This document shows positions 15,767 to 25,877 of a DNA stretch of 64,000 bases, piece by piece. A model generated the notes under the pieces. The model did not search any database, was not told where the DNA came from, and was given only the letters and a program-made list of their open reading frames with translations. Origin of the DNA: an uncultured Pelagibacteraceae bacterium. GTDB taxonomy: Bacteria; Pseudomonadota; Alphaproteobacteria; Pelagibacterales; Pelagibacteraceae. Location: the NCBI GenBank assembly GCA_902551985.1, contig CACDFI010000007.1:1-64000 (forward strand), read 5' to 3'. A program made the translations under genes and the position numbers. Every line of letters starts with the position of its first letter. The first letter of the stretch is position 1.

Positions 15767-17045
15767 ATAAATCTTCTAAATTTTGAAATTTAGAGAATTT
15801 ATTTATAGCATGACTGGCCACTGTTTCTTTATTATTGATAATATTATTTAGATGTTCCAGGTATTTAGTTTCGTTTGTACCGTTTTTTCCAATAAAATCT
15901 CTTTTTTCTAAGCCTTTTTCAGCAATTCTTAACAAGTTAGAGATCCAATAAATCATATCTCTACCCATTAAATTTGTATCAAGTCCTTTCATTGGTGCAT
16001 CTTTATACGCATTCAATAAATCTTTCTTTTCCCATTTTGAAATAAACTCTAATGCTTCGTCTAAATTACCGTATAAAAGGCCAGTAAAAAAAGCAGGGCC
16101 AGCACAGATACAGTCCCAACCACAAGTATCCATAGATCTTAATTCGATATATTGTTTTAATCTATTCTCTGTAAAAATAGTACTTAAATGCAATCCAAGA
16201 TCGTCAATACTTGGTAAAGATTTATTTATTTCTTGAATATTACCATTCATATAATCAGAAAATTTATAATTTTTACCAGATAAATATTTATCATTTTTTT
16301 TTATAAACAGTATTGGATAATCCATTACAAATTCAGCATATTTTTCAAAATCAACATTTTCTAAAAAAATTTCTGGAAGGCCACCCCTTGATGTTTCTTG
16401 CCATACTTTTGATCGGTATGATAAGTATTTACTATCCTTTTTCTCAACTATTGATGAGTTTGCAAAAAGTGCGATACTTAATGGAACTAAACTATTTGCT
16501 AATTTAAACTTTTTTATGAAATCATTTTCAGACGTGTAGTCTAGATTTAGCTGTGTCCCAGATGTTCTATACATCATATCTAAACTGAGAGGTCCGCCTT
16601 TCGGCATATCCTTTGTCATTACTTCATATCTTTTTTTAGGATTATTTGGAATTTCAGACAACTTAGATATTGGATCAAATCCAGCGCTTACTATTTTTAA
16701 ATCTAATTTTTCAACAACTTGTTTAAGTTCAAACAAATAATTATTAGCTTCAGAGCAAACTTCGTGAATATTATTTAATTGAGCACCTGCAAGCTCAATT
16801 TGATTACCTGGTTCTAAAGTTATACTCTTATTATCTTTATTTAACGCTATAACATTCTCACCTTCATAAGATGGTTTCCAACCAAATTCATATAAAATTT
16901 TAAAAATATCTTTAATTGTAGAATAATTAATTCTTTTATTATTCTTCTTATAGAAAAGGAATTTTTCGTGCTCAACGCCTATTTTGGAGTTTATAGGCTC
17001 CTTAATTCCAGATTTAAAATGATCTATTATATTATCTTTATTCAT
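15756..17045 (-). CDS. gshA: Glutamate-cysteine ligase
   Basis: First enzyme of glutathione synthesis (L-Glu + L-Cys + ATP). The 429-aa protein belongs to the plant/alphaproteobacterial GCS2 type, not the E. coli type. Visible signatures include GVEHEKFLF at the N-terminus with the Mg/ATP Glu residues, SITLEPGNQIELAGAQ (about 77-92), the MYRTSGTQLNLDY block near 160, and YIELRSMDTCGWDC toward the C-terminus. It overlaps gshB by 11 bp. It follows the DUF255 gene by 9 bp, keeping a long redox-related run (HD protein, DUF255, gshA, gshB). Confidence 0.93.
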   Translation of the reverse strand: MNKDNIIDHFKSGIKEPINSKIGVEHEKFLFYKKNNKRINYSTIKDIFKILYEFGWKPSYEGENVIALNKDNKSITLEPGNQIELAGAQLNNIHEVCSEANNYLFELKQVVEKLDLKIVSAGFDPISKLSEIPNNPKKRYEVMTKDMPKGGPLSLDMMYRTSGTQLNLDYTSENDFIKKFKLANSLVPLSIALFANSSIVEKKDSKYLSYRSKVWQETSRGGLPEIFLENVDFEKYAEFVMDYPILFIKKNDKYLSGKNYKFSDYMNGNIQEINKSLPSIDDLGLHLSTIFTENRLKQYIELRSMDTCGWDCICAGPAFFTGLLYGNLDEALEFISKWEKKDLLNAYKDAPMKGLDTNLMGRDMIYWISNLLRIAEKGLEKRDFIGKNGTNETKYLEHLNNIINNKETVASHAINKFSKFQNLEDLYDK

Positions 17046-17054
17046 ATTAATGAT

Positions 17055-18995
17055 TTAATAACTCTTACTTAGATATTCAACAGCTTCGCTTATGTTAGTT
17101 AATTTGTTAGAACAAGTTTGGTTTTTACATACAATAACACTAGGTTTTGTATCATTATTTAATTGGTAAACAAAAGTTGCAACTCCTAGATATTCTTTTT
17201 GTAAATAAAGCTGTATTTCCTTAATAGACTGGGATGTTCCACTGAATGTGAATGATAAGCTATTATCGCATATATCTAGGGTTTTAATAAAGCTAAACAT
17301 TTGTGAATAATAAGAGTTTAAAACCTGATGAAATGATTTTTTAAGAACCTCATTTCTTTCAGACCATATTTTATCATTTGTAATTGAATATAATTTATTT
17401 GAAATTAGTAGATAAACACTATTACCATTTGGTATATTGCTATCGTTTAAGTCTAGTGGATTTGCAAACAAATCATTATCTTTAATAATATTTTTCTGGA
17501 ATAGCTGTGTTTCTTTATTAAAGAATAATTCCCAAGTATCATTCATTATTTTTATTGATTTTTCTAAAGCTTTTTTGTCAGCATTAACTTCATATAGCGT
17601 TATCATGAGTAAAGCATAATATACATAGTCCTCAAGAAAAGTTTCTATTTCTTTATTTTCATAACAATGAATAATTTTTTGATGCAATTTTGTATTTAAT
17701 ATTTCAATTGTTTCTATCGTATTATTTTTTAAATCTTCATCATCTAAATATACTGAAGTTTTGAGAAGAACTTGTAGCATATATGCATTTAAATCAGTTT
17801 GAGATTTATCATCAAAAAATGGTTTTACTCTTTTTCTTCTAATATTAAGTAATTTATTTTTTATTTGATCTAGGTTATTTTTATCTTCGTCAGGTATTAA
17901 ATTTTTTTCCACCAAAATGTTATTACCTTCAAAATTACCGCTCTCCGAAATTTCGTACTTATTTTCTAGTAATTTAATATCTTCTTTTAAAAGATTTTTT
18001 AATTCTTCATATGACCAAACATAATATTTTCCTTCAACACCCTCGCTGTCAGCATCATATGCTGAACCATATAATTTTTCATTATTTTTAAAATCATTAT
18101 TAAAATAATGAATAGTTTGCAAAAGTTTATCTTTAAAATAATTATTTTTTGTATTTTGATAAAATTTAGTCAAGAGATCTATAAACTGAATATTATCATA
18201 AAGCATTTTCTCAAAGTGTGGTATTATCCATTTTTCATCTACAGCGTACCTTGAAATTCCCCCATCAAGATGATCATAAATTCCTTTTGAGCAAAGGTTG
18301 GTAAGCAAAGTTTCAACAGGTTTAAAATAATTAATATTTTTGGTTTTTAAGTAAAAATAAAACATTGCATCAAATAAATAAAATTGTGGAAACTTTGGAG
18401 CTCCTTTAAAGCTGCCGTTACTTTCATCTAGATAATTGATAATTTTTTCAACAAATGGCTCTAGAGGTTGGTTTAAAACTGCAGATCTTTGATTAATTTT
18501 TGAAAAAATATCTTTTACTTGAGGGGCTTGAGCTAAGATTTTTTCTCTATTCTCTTTGTAAACATTGTGAACATTATTTAAGACTTTTTTAAAGTCCGGT
18601 CTTCCTTGAATTTCTTTTGGTGGGAAATATGTTCCACCTGTAAAAGGTACACCATTTTCATCTAAAAACATTGATAATGGCCATCCTCCCTGAGCACCAG
18701 TTAATATTGATAAACTTTTTTGAAAAACATAATCTAAATCTGGCCTTTCTTCTCTATCAACTTTAATATTTATAAATTTTTCATTCATAAGTTTGGCAGT
18801 TTCCTCATTTTCAAAGCTTTCATGTGCCATTACATGGCACCAATGACAGCTAGCGTATCCAACACTTAAAAATATTGGTTTTTTTTCTTTTTTGGCTTTT
18901 TCTAAAGTTTCTTTATTCCATGGAAACCAATCAACAGGATTATCCTTATGTTGTTGAAGGTAAGGGCTTTTCTCGTTTTTTAAAATATTAGACAA
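17055..18995 (-). CDS. DUF255 thioredoxin-like domain protein (YyaL/SSP411 family)
   Basis: About 646 aa. The N-terminal thioredoxin-like domain carries the SCHWCHVM motif and [10 protein letters not shown]; the rest is an alpha/alpha six-toroid like N-acylglucosamine epimerases ([37 protein letters not shown]). Family function is poorly known; members are linked to redox or sperm-specific roles in animals. I chose a TTG at 18993-18995, 1 bp after the HD gene stop, because homologues begin a few residues before the SPYLQQH...NPVDWF motif. An ATG at 19049 would add 18 residues and overlap the HD gene by 53 bp. No strong ribosome site decides between them. Confidence 0.85.
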   Translation of the reverse strand: MSNILKNEKSPYLQQHKDNPVDWFPWNKETLEKAKKEKKPIFLSVGYASCHWCHVMAHESFENEETAKLMNEKFINIKVDREERPDLDYVFQKSLSILTGAQGGWPLSMFLDENGVPFTGGTYFPPKEIQGRPDFKKVLNNVHNVYKENREKILAQAPQVKDIFSKINQRSAVLNQPLEPFVEKIINYLDESNGSFKGAPKFPQFYLFDAMFYFYLKTKNINYFKPVETLLTNLCSKGIYDHLDGGISRYAVDEKWIIPHFEKMLYDNIQFIDLLTKFYQNTKNNYFKDKLLQTIHYFNNDFKNNEKLYGSAYDADSEGVEGKYYVWSYEELKNLLKEDIKLLENKYEISESGNFEGNNILVEKNLIPDEDKNNLDQIKNKLLNIRRKRVKPFFDDKSQTDLNAYMLQVLLKTSVYLDDEDLKNNTIETIEILNTKLHQKIIHCYENKEIETFLEDYVYYALLMITLYEVNADKKALEKSIKIMNDTWELFFNKETQLFQKNIIKDNDLFANPLDLNDSNIPNGNSVYLLISNKLYSITNDKIWSERNEVLKKSFHQVLNSYYSQMFSFIKTLDICDNSLSFTFSGTSQSIKEIQLYLQKEYLGVATFVYQLNNDTKPSVIVCKNQTCSNKLTNISEAVEYLSKSY

Positions 18996-18996
18996 T

Positions 18997-19554
18997 TTAG
19001 TGATGATAGAAAGGTTTTCTTGCAAAAATATTTCTAACCATAGGCTCAAAATCTTTCAAAGTCATTGATTTATAATTTGGATCAAATGAAGCTTGGTCAT
19101 AATTTTCACAAAAATCTACTGTTGCTTGATAATGTTCTGCATCTTTATATTTTTCTCTAGCATTCTTATCTCCGCCTAAATGTTCAGCAGAATAATAAGT
19201 TTGAAATAAACCATGATGCAAAATAATCCAGTAAGTTTTTTCCGATACATATGGTTTAATTACTGAAGCTGCGTATTGTGAATGATTCATTGGAGCTAGC
19301 TCGTCCCCAAGATCGTGTAGTAACGTGGCTACTACCATTTCTTCGCTTTCACCATTTTTAAATGCTCTTGTTGCTGCTTGTAAAGCATGTTCTAGTCTAG
19401 TTATTTGATATCCTTCAAGAGTAGTAGTTTGTGATGCTAAATATTTTAGAATTCTATCTGCTGTTTTTCTTTCATATTGCCTTTCTAACTTTTCTAAAAG
19501 CTGATAATCGTCTTTTGTACCATTTTTCATTTCAGTAAAACTTACTTTTTTCAT
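18997..19554 (-). CDS. HD-domain protein, PhnZ/TmpB-like
   Basis: A 185-aa HD-fold protein. Likely metal ligands are His56 ([12 protein letters not shown]), the His80-Asp81 pair (LLHDLGDE), His91, His113/His114 and Asp153. The block from residue 48 to 83 matches the pattern of PhnZ, a mixed-valent diiron oxygenase that cleaves the C-P bond of 2-amino-1-hydroxyethylphosphonate. The PhnZ Tyr24/Glu27 pair, tied to phosphonate turnover, aligns here with Leu47 and Tyr50, so the substrate is probably different, or it may be a phosphohydrolase. It sits 1 bp after purF and 1 bp before the DUF255 gene, with no phosphonate genes nearby. Confidence 0.82.
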   Translation of the reverse strand: MKKVSFTEMKNGTKDDYQLLEKLERQYERKTADRILKYLASQTTTLEGYQITRLEHALQAATRAFKNGESEEMVVATLLHDLGDELAPMNHSQYAASVIKPYVSEKTYWIILHHGLFQTYYSAEHLGGDKNAREKYKDAEHYQATVDFCENYDQASFDPNYKSMTLKDFEPMVRNIFARKPFYHH

Positions 19555-19555
19555 A

Positions 19556-21025
19556 TTAATTATTTGATGCTGTACTTAATAATGAAAGTTGTGTTACTTT
19601 ATCTTCACCAAGTTCATCAATTATTTTTACAGGATATTCACCTGTAAAGTGGTGATCTGTCAACTGTGGGTAGTTATTGTTTCTTTTATCAAAACCCATT
19701 CCTAAATATAAGCCGTTTAAGCTTAAAAATTTAAGGGATTTTGCTTTAATAAATTCACAAATTTCATCTGTCGATTTATTCGCAGCCATGAGTTCTTTTT
19801 TAGTAGGTGTATCAACTCCGTAAAAATCAGGAAACTTTATTTCTGGACTTGCTATCCTAACATGAACCTCCTTAGCACCAGAATCGTAAAGCATTTTGAC
19901 TATTTTAGATGATGTAGTTCCTCTTACTAAAGAGTCATCTACTAAAATTATTTTTTTATTTTTAATAACAGATAGATTTGGATTTAATTTTAATTTTACT
20001 CCAAGGCTTCGAATTTGCTGTGAGGGTTCAATAAAAGTTCTACCCACATAATGATTCCTAATTAAACCTAATTCAAATTTCATTTTTTTTTCTTCGGCAT
20101 ATCCCAATGCTGCTGCATTTCCAGAATCTGGTACTGGCACAACTAAATCTGCATTAATTTTGTCCTCTTTTGCAAGTTGAGCGCCAAAATTTTTTCTATA
20201 CTCATAGGCTGTTTTGCCGTTTAAAATGCTATCTGGTCTTGAAAAATAAATATACTCAAATACGCAAGGCCTTATTTTTTTTGGAGGAAAAGGTTTTACA
20301 CTTTTCAATTCATCATTTTCAATATAAACGATTTCTCCATTTTCTACTTCTCTAACAAATTTAGCCCCAATAATATCAAAGGCACATGTTTCAGATGCAA
20401 GAACATAGGAATTTTTTAATTTACCAATCACCAATGGTCTTATCCCATATGGATCTCTAACACCAATAAGTGTGTTTTGTGTCATCATTACAAGTGCATA
20501 ACCACCTTGAATTTGAAAAATTGCATCTATAATTTTATCAATAGTTTTAACTCTTTTAGATTTAGCTATTAATTGAACGATAGTCTCAGTATCAGATGTT
20601 GTGTAAAAAATGGCACCATCTTGAACTAGTTTATTTCTTAAAGTTATAGCATTTGTAAGATTACCATTATGTGCAACCCCGATACCACCTGCATTTGTAT
20701 CAGCAAAAAATGGTTGAACATTCCTTAAGGCTGTTCCCCCAGTTGTTGAGTAACGATTATGACCTATTGCAAATTTTCCAGGAAGTTTTTTTATAACTTT
20801 TTCGTCATTAAAGTTGTCTCCAACTAAGCCAAATCTTTTTTCTGAATGATATTTTTTGCCATCATATGATACAATACCACAACCCTCTTGCCCTCTGTGT
20901 TGAAGAGCATGAAGACCTAAAGCAGTTAGAGTAGAGGCATCATTAGAATTACTTATACCAAAAACGGCACATTCCTCTTTAATTTTCGGATTATATATCT
21001 TGAACTTTTTCCTTAGTTTTCTCAT
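19556..21025 (-). CDS. purF: Amidophosphoribosyltransferase
   Basis: Commits PRPP to purine synthesis by transferring ammonia from glutamine to form phosphoribosylamine. The 489-aa protein has a Ntn-type glutaminase domain with the nucleophile Cys19 in KEECAVFGIS after an 18-residue N-terminal propeptide, the HALQHRGQEGCGIVS segment, GHNRYSTTGG, and a PRTase domain with VLVDDSLVRGTT-like PRPP loop (IILVDDSLVRGTTSSKIV). The start overlaps cvpA by 35 bp; no other good start lies between the overlap and the catalytic Cys. cvpA-purF linkage is widespread. An HD-domain gene follows after 1 bp. Confidence 0.96.
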   Translation of the reverse strand: MRKLRKKFKIYNPKIKEECAVFGISNSNDASTLTALGLHALQHRGQEGCGIVSYDGKKYHSEKRFGLVGDNFNDEKVIKKLPGKFAIGHNRYSTTGGTALRNVQPFFADTNAGGIGVAHNGNLTNAITLRNKLVQDGAIFYTTSDTETIVQLIAKSKRVKTIDKIIDAIFQIQGGYALVMMTQNTLIGVRDPYGIRPLVIGKLKNSYVLASETCAFDIIGAKFVREVENGEIVYIENDELKSVKPFPPKKIRPCVFEYIYFSRPDSILNGKTAYEYRKNFGAQLAKEDKINADLVVPVPDSGNAAALGYAEEKKMKFELGLIRNHYVGRTFIEPSQQIRSLGVKLKLNPNLSVIKNKKIILVDDSLVRGTTSSKIVKMLYDSGAKEVHVRIASPEIKFPDFYGVDTPTKKELMAANKSTDEICEFIKAKSLKFLSLNGLYLGMGFDKRNNNYPQLTDHHFTGEYPVKIIDELGEDKVTQLSLLSTASNN

Positions 21026-21536
21026 AATCTTTTTTATCTGGAAATTCTTTTATAAGATAGTTACTACCTTTTTCAACCCATGCATACGTAAAAGCATCAT
21101 TTAAGTTAATTGGCCATTTATTATGATTATAGACTATATTTATAGTTGTATAGATACACACTATTATAACGTAAGCTCTTATAAAGCCAAAAAAGAAACC
21201 AAAGATTCTATCTAAATTTCCTAGCACAGAATATGTGATAGCTCTATTTATTCCTTTGTTTATTAATAAAATTAAGAAAATTACTATTACATATAAACTT
21301 ATGCCAACAACTAGATCAAGAATATATTCACTATCAATAATATCTTTTAAATACGGTTTTGCTTTTGGAAATAAGAAAAGCGTTATTACATAAGCTAGAA
21401 GCCATTTAGAGGCTGACAAAATACTCAAAACAAAACCATGTTTTGTACATTTAATTAATGAGAGTAACGTAAAAACTGAGTAGACAATATCAAATGTATA
21501 TAAACTACTTAGTGTATTTTTAAAAATTTCAAACAC
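20991..21536 (-). CDS. cvpA: CvpA family membrane protein
   Basis: A 181-aa inner-membrane protein with four hydrophobic helices (DIVYSVFTLLSLIKCTKHGF at the start, LVVGISLYVIVIFLILLINK, and IFGFFFGFIRAYVIIVCIYT). CvpA proteins support colicin V production in E. coli and envelope stress resistance. The gene precedes purF with a 35-bp overlap, the usual arrangement in proteobacteria. The RGFVLS-like motif after helix 1 reads KHGFVLSILS here. Its start is adjacent to the stop of the MMPL/RND gene upstream. Confidence 0.9.
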   Translation of the reverse strand: MFEIFKNTLSSLYTFDIVYSVFTLLSLIKCTKHGFVLSILSASKWLLAYVITLFLFPKAKPYLKDIIDSEYILDLVVGISLYVIVIFLILLINKGINRAITYSVLGNLDRIFGFFFGFIRAYVIIVCIYTTINIVYNHNKWPINLNDAFTYAWVEKGSNYLIKEFPDKKDYEKTKEKVQDI

Positions 21537-23909
21537 TTATTTTATTTTAAAAGGTTTAAATACTAAAAGAAGAGATGGCAATAATGTTAAAACGGATACC
21601 ATGGCTAACAGCATTGCAATTCCCGTAAAGACCCCAAAATAAATTGTCGGGATAAAATTAGATAAAATCAGAATAGAAAAACCAAAAACAATGGTAATAG
21701 ATGTATTTAGTATTGCCACACCGACTGTTGAATGACAATATTTGATAGTTTTATTGTAATCTTTTAAATAACTCAATTCTTCTTTAAATCTATAAATATA
21801 ATGAATACTATTATCGACTGCTATTCCAATCGTAATAGCTGCAATTGTTATAGTCATCATATCAAGAGGTATTCCTGCTAAACCAATAATTCCGAGTATA
21901 AAAAAAGCTGCAATAAAGTTCGGTACTACACCTATAAGTGAAATTTTTATATTTCTAAAAAGAATTAAAAACATTATTAAAATTCCAATCATTACAAATC
22001 CAAGAGTTAATATTTGAGATTTAAACAAACTTTGAAGTAAATTGTTGAATAGTATTAGCACCCCTCCAAGCTTGAATTCATCTTTTTTAAAACCTAATTT
22101 ATTTTCTAAATCAAAATTAATTTTATTAATAAGTTCATTTCTTCTTAATCCATCCAAAGAGTCTTTTATTCTCAAACTTATTCTTGCTTCTGAAGCATCA
22201 ATTGAGATGTATGGATCTATTATTTCTTTTTTAATTGAATCAGGAATTTTTGTATAAAGAACACCCATTTCTAAAGTTCCAAGAGGTTTGTTATTGTTTA
22301 ATTTAGTTGCCACTTCGACTATTGAAGAAAAAGATAAAACTTTGCCAATAGCCTCAATGTTATCAAGATAATTATGAACTCTACTTATTTTATCTATTTT
22401 ATCTTTTGTAAACCAATATTTATCGTCATTTTCTTCTTCATCACTCCAGTCATTTTCAGTATCTTTTTCCTCATCTTTTGTAATTGGAAATTTTAAAATT
22501 ACCTCTAATGGCGTTGTTCCACCAAGTTTTTCATCTATCAATTTCATTCCCTGATATATTTCAGTTTTTTTATTAAAATAATTAATGAAACTATTTTCTA
22601 CTTCTAACTTAGAAATACCAAAAATACTCAAAACTAAGATCACACTAGTTAATCCAAAAATATAATTTTTATTATAAAGAGATAGATTGCCTAAATAATT
22701 TGTAATTTTTGAATCTTTTTCTTGATTCATAGACACATCTGAGTTTTGCATGAAACTTAGCAGTGTTGGAAGAAGTGTAAATGTAATCAATAGAGATGTA
22801 ATCAACCCAAAGGTCATCATCCAACCAAAATCTATTATAGGTTTTATTTCACTAAATATTAATGACAAAAAAGCACAAATAGTTGTTATGACAGTGTAAA
22901 AAATTGGCCATATCATTTTTCTTGTTGTTAAAATTATAATTTCAGATTTATTTTTATTTGAAAATTGCTTACTCAATTGTAAATATCTAGTGCTCATATG
23001 AATATTCATCGCCATTGTTAAAATTAACATCAAAGCAATAAAGTTTGATGAAATAACAGTAACTTTCCACCCTACTAATCCAAGAAACCCAATCATTAAA
23101 ACGACAGAAAAGAAACAGCTACTGATTGGTATTATTATCCATATTAATTTTCTAAATACATACCAAAGAGTTATGATAATAAAAGCAAGTACGCCTAAAC
23201 CAAAAGTAATAATGTCTTTTTTTATAAAAGTCATCATATCGTCAGCGATCATAGGAATACCGCCAAGAAAAATTTGTGTATTTTGATTGTATTTTTCTAT
23301 TACTTCTCTAATTTCTAAAATATTTTGGTGTCTCTCTTTTTTAATTTTATCCTTTAAAAATTCTAATTCTTTCTTTGATTTGTTCTCTATTTCCTCATTA
23401 TATGGCTTTATATAAACAATTATTCCACTCGTTTTTGCATCTTCACTAATAACAAAGTTTCTAAACACAGGACTATTGAGTATTTCATCAAAACCTCTTT
23501 TTTTATCAACATTCTCACTTTTTAACGTTTTAAAATTTTGAATACGATCAACTAATTTTTCATCAGTAACATCTAACAAAGGAATGTCCAATAACGTAAT
23601 AACATTGTATACCCAGTTTAAGTTTTGTAACTCATTTTTAAGCTTAGAAAGATTTTTAATAGAGTCCTCTGAAATCATTTCTCCTTTTGGAGAATATGTG
23701 AGTACTAAAAACTCCTTAGCACCGTATCTACTATTAATTTCATTTAAATATTTTAGATCTGGGTCATTTTCTAATAATAATGTTTCTGAACTCGCATCTA
23801 ACCGAAAGTTTTTTGAAAAGTAAAATGCTGAAATTAATACTATTATGAGTATTAAAAAAACAAATTTTGGTTTTTCAATAATATTTTTTTGATAAAAGTT
23901 AGCTAACAT
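21537..23909 (-). CDS. MMPL/RND superfamily exporter (HAE3-like)
   Basis: A 790-aa RND-superfamily protein with two halves, each starting with one helix, then a large periplasmic loop, then five helices. Typical segments are LRLDASSETLLLENDP-like (FRLDASSETLLLENDPDL), FITLWYVFRKLIWIIIPISS, and, in the second half, DMMTITIAAITIGIAVDNSIHYIYRF, with charged residues within the helix. HAE3 members export hydrophobic compounds such as hopanoids or lipids. The second periplasmic loop contains an acidic insertion around residues 472-495 (KDEEKDTENDWSDEEENDD). It is located between dnaB and cvpA, where alphaproteobacteria often have alr and radA. Substrate unknown. Confidence 0.88.
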   Translation of the reverse strand: MLANFYQKNIIEKPKFVFLILIIVLISAFYFSKNFRLDASSETLLLENDPDLKYLNEINSRYGAKEFLVLTYSPKGEMISEDSIKNLSKLKNELQNLNWVYNVITLLDIPLLDVTDEKLVDRIQNFKTLKSENVDKKRGFDEILNSPVFRNFVISEDAKTSGIIVYIKPYNEEIENKSKKELEFLKDKIKKERHQNILEIREVIEKYNQNTQIFLGGIPMIADDMMTFIKKDIITFGLGVLAFIIITLWYVFRKLIWIIIPISSCFFSVVLMIGFLGLVGWKVTVISSNFIALMLILTMAMNIHMSTRYLQLSKQFSNKNKSEIIILTTRKMIWPIFYTVITTICAFLSLIFSEIKPIIDFGWMMTFGLITSLLITFTLLPTLLSFMQNSDVSMNQEKDSKITNYLGNLSLYNKNYIFGLTSVILVLSIFGISKLEVENSFINYFNKKTEIYQGMKLIDEKLGGTTPLEVILKFPITKDEEKDTENDWSDEEENDDKYWFTKDKIDKISRVHNYLDNIEAIGKVLSFSSIVEVATKLNNNKPLGTLEMGVLYTKIPDSIKKEIIDPYISIDASEARISLRIKDSLDGLRRNELINKINFDLENKLGFKKDEFKLGGVLILFNNLLQSLFKSQILTLGFVMIGILIMFLILFRNIKISLIGVVPNFIAAFFILGIIGLAGIPLDMMTITIAAITIGIAVDNSIHYIYRFKEELSYLKDYNKTIKYCHSTVGVAILNTSITIVFGFSILILSNFIPTIYFGVFTGIAMLLAMVSVLTLLPSLLLVFKPFKIK

Positions 23910-23934
23910 TTGATATTAGCTTTTATAATTTATA

Positions 23935-25350
23935 TTAATTATTTTGAATATCCTTAAATTTTGTAAACATTTCCTCAAATTCAAGCATTATTGTGCCTGT
24001 TGGGCCGTGTCTTTGTTTAAGTATAAGAAGTTCTGCCAAATGAGAAATCTCGTTCATTTTTGCTTGCCATTCTGCGTGTTCCACTGTTGCAGGTCTTGGC
24101 TCTTTATTTTTCAAGTAATAAGACTCTCTAAATACAAACATTACTACATCTGCATCTTGCTCAATTGAGCCAGACTCACGTAAATCGGAAAGTAATGGTT
24201 TTTTATCATCTCTTTGCTCAACTGCTCTTGATAGTTGTGAAAGAGCTAATACTGGAACTGATAGTTCTTTGGCAAGAGCCTTAAGTCCTTGAGTAATTTC
24301 AGAGATTTCTTGTACACGTCCATCTTTAAAACTAGTTCCCTTCATTAATTGAATATAGTCAATAACAATCATGTCTAACCCATGTATTCTTTTTATTCTT
24401 CTAGCTCTATTGCTTAGTGCTGCAATTGAAATTGCTGGTGTTTCATCAATATATAATGGGAGATCAGCAATATTTTTTGAAGTTTCTATAAACTTATCAA
24501 ATTGTTCCTCTGATATTTTTCCTCTTCTTATATCGTTTGATTTTATTCTAGATTGTTCTGCAAGAATTCTTGTTGACAGCTGCTCTGAAGACATTTCTAA
24601 AGAAAAAAAAGCTATACAAGATTTTTCTCCTTTTTCTTGGATATTTTTTGCAGCATGAAAAGCTATGTTTGTTGCTAAAGCAGTTTTTCCCATTGAAGGT
24701 CTTCCAGCAATAATTATTAAATCTGATTTATGCATTCCACCCAGTCTATCGTCTAAATCTTTTAACCCTGATGGCACTCCTACAATTCCTTCCTCGTTCT
24801 TATAAGCATTTGATGCCATTTCTATGGTTTGTCGCATCGCATCATCAAACTTAATAATAGAAGAATTAAACGATCCTTTTTCAGCTAAATCAAATAATGA
24901 TTTTTCAAAACTTTCAATAATCTGTTGACCATCATTATTTAAATCATTTAATTTTGCTGTATCAATTATATTATCTGAAATTTTTATTAATTCCCTCTTT
25001 ACATACAAATCATAAATTAACTTTGAGTACTCTATGCTTTGCCTTGTAGAAGTTGAGAATTTAGTTATTTTGACTAGGTATTCTGGAATATTTAATTCAT
25101 CCTTTTCATTTTCGAAATGATTTTTTAGTGTAATAGGATTTGCCAACATTCCTTTATAAATTAAATTTTCAATAGCGCTAAAAATTTTTTGATGCATCGG
25201 GTCATAAAAGTTTTTATTAGAAATTAGTAAGCTAATTTCGTCAAATATTTCATTTGAGAGAAGGATGGACCCTATAACGGATTGTTCAGCTTCTATGTTG
25301 TTTGGAAGTTCATTTACGTTATTTTTAATTATATTTAATGATTGAGACAC
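23935..25350 (-). CDS. dnaB: Replicative DNA helicase DnaB
   Basis: Hexameric 5'-3' helicase of the replication fork. The 471-aa protein has the N-terminal primase-interacting domain (EAEQSVIGSILL at about 20-31), a linker helix, and the RecA-like ATPase with Walker A GRPSMGKT at 216-223, the H3-type SLEMSSEQLSTRI, IVIDYIQLM (Walker B), and the ALSQLSRAVEQR and SDLRESGSIEQDAD signatures. The length is normal and no intein is present. It follows rplI by 67 bp in the rpsF-rpsR-rplI-dnaB order usual for proteobacteria. Confidence 0.97.
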   Translation of the reverse strand: MSQSLNIIKNNVNELPNNIEAEQSVIGSILLSNEIFDEISLLISNKNFYDPMHQKIFSAIENLIYKGMLANPITLKNHFENEKDELNIPEYLVKITKFSTSTRQSIEYSKLIYDLYVKRELIKISDNIIDTAKLNDLNNDGQQIIESFEKSLFDLAEKGSFNSSIIKFDDAMRQTIEMASNAYKNEEGIVGVPSGLKDLDDRLGGMHKSDLIIIAGRPSMGKTALATNIAFHAAKNIQEKGEKSCIAFFSLEMSSEQLSTRILAEQSRIKSNDIRRGKISEEQFDKFIETSKNIADLPLYIDETPAISIAALSNRARRIKRIHGLDMIVIDYIQLMKGTSFKDGRVQEISEITQGLKALAKELSVPVLALSQLSRAVEQRDDKKPLLSDLRESGSIEQDADVVMFVFRESYYLKNKEPRPATVEHAEWQAKMNEISHLAELLILKQRHGPTGTIMLEFEEMFTKFKDIQNN

Positions 25351-25417
25351 TCATTAACCATACAATTTAGCAAAGAATTTTCAAATGTTTAATCTCGTTG
25401 GGGAAAAGAATGTATAA

Positions 25418-25876
25418 TTATTTTAATTCTTCTTGAACTACAGTTTTAATTACAATCTGTGTTTGAACCTCTGGATGTAAATTAATTGACACTGTAAAAT
25501 CACCTATTGATTTAATTTCTGATGACGGTTGTATTAAAGAAGGATTAATCTTAACTCTATCAATATCTTCTAAAACTTTTGATATTTCTGTTGGTTTCAC
25601 GGATCCATACAATTCATTATTTTCTGTACTTAGTTTTTTAATTTCATAAGTTTTATTTTTTATTTTATCATGTATCAACTTTGCCTCTTTGCGTCTATCT
25701 TGATCTTTTTTACTTAATTCTTGTTTAATTTTTTCTACCTCTTTAATATTTTCTTTAGAGGCAAAAAGTGCTTTCTTCTTTGATATTAGATAGTTCCTAG
25801 CGAAACCTCTTTTAACATCAATAATTTCTCCTATTGATCCAATTTTTCCAACATTTTCAAGTAGTATAACTTTCAT
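25418..25876 (-). CDS. rplI: 50S ribosomal protein L9
   Basis: A 152-aa L9 that binds 23S rRNA domain V near the L1 stalk. The N-terminal signature MKVILLENVGKIGSIGEIID and GFARNYLISKKKA are complete, followed by a long connecting helix rich in Lys and Glu (about 40-80) and the C-terminal domain (FTVSINLHPEVQTQIVIKTV). It is part of the rpsF-rpsR-rplI ribosomal operon; the ATG is 1 bp after the rpsR stop. Confidence 0.97.
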   Translation of the reverse strand: MKVILLENVGKIGSIGEIIDVKRGFARNYLISKKKALFASKENIKEVEKIKQELSKKDQDRRKEAKLIHDKIKNKTYEIKKLSTENNELYGSVKPTEISKVLEDIDRVKINPSLIQPSSEIKSIGDFTVSINLHPEVQTQIVIKTVVQEELK

Positions 25877-25877
25877 A

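Noticed and set aside
18995-19049. Longer ATG start for the DUF255 protein
   Set aside because: The extra 18 residues have no family counterpart and overlap the HD gene by 53 bp; TTG at 18995 fits the family N-terminus.
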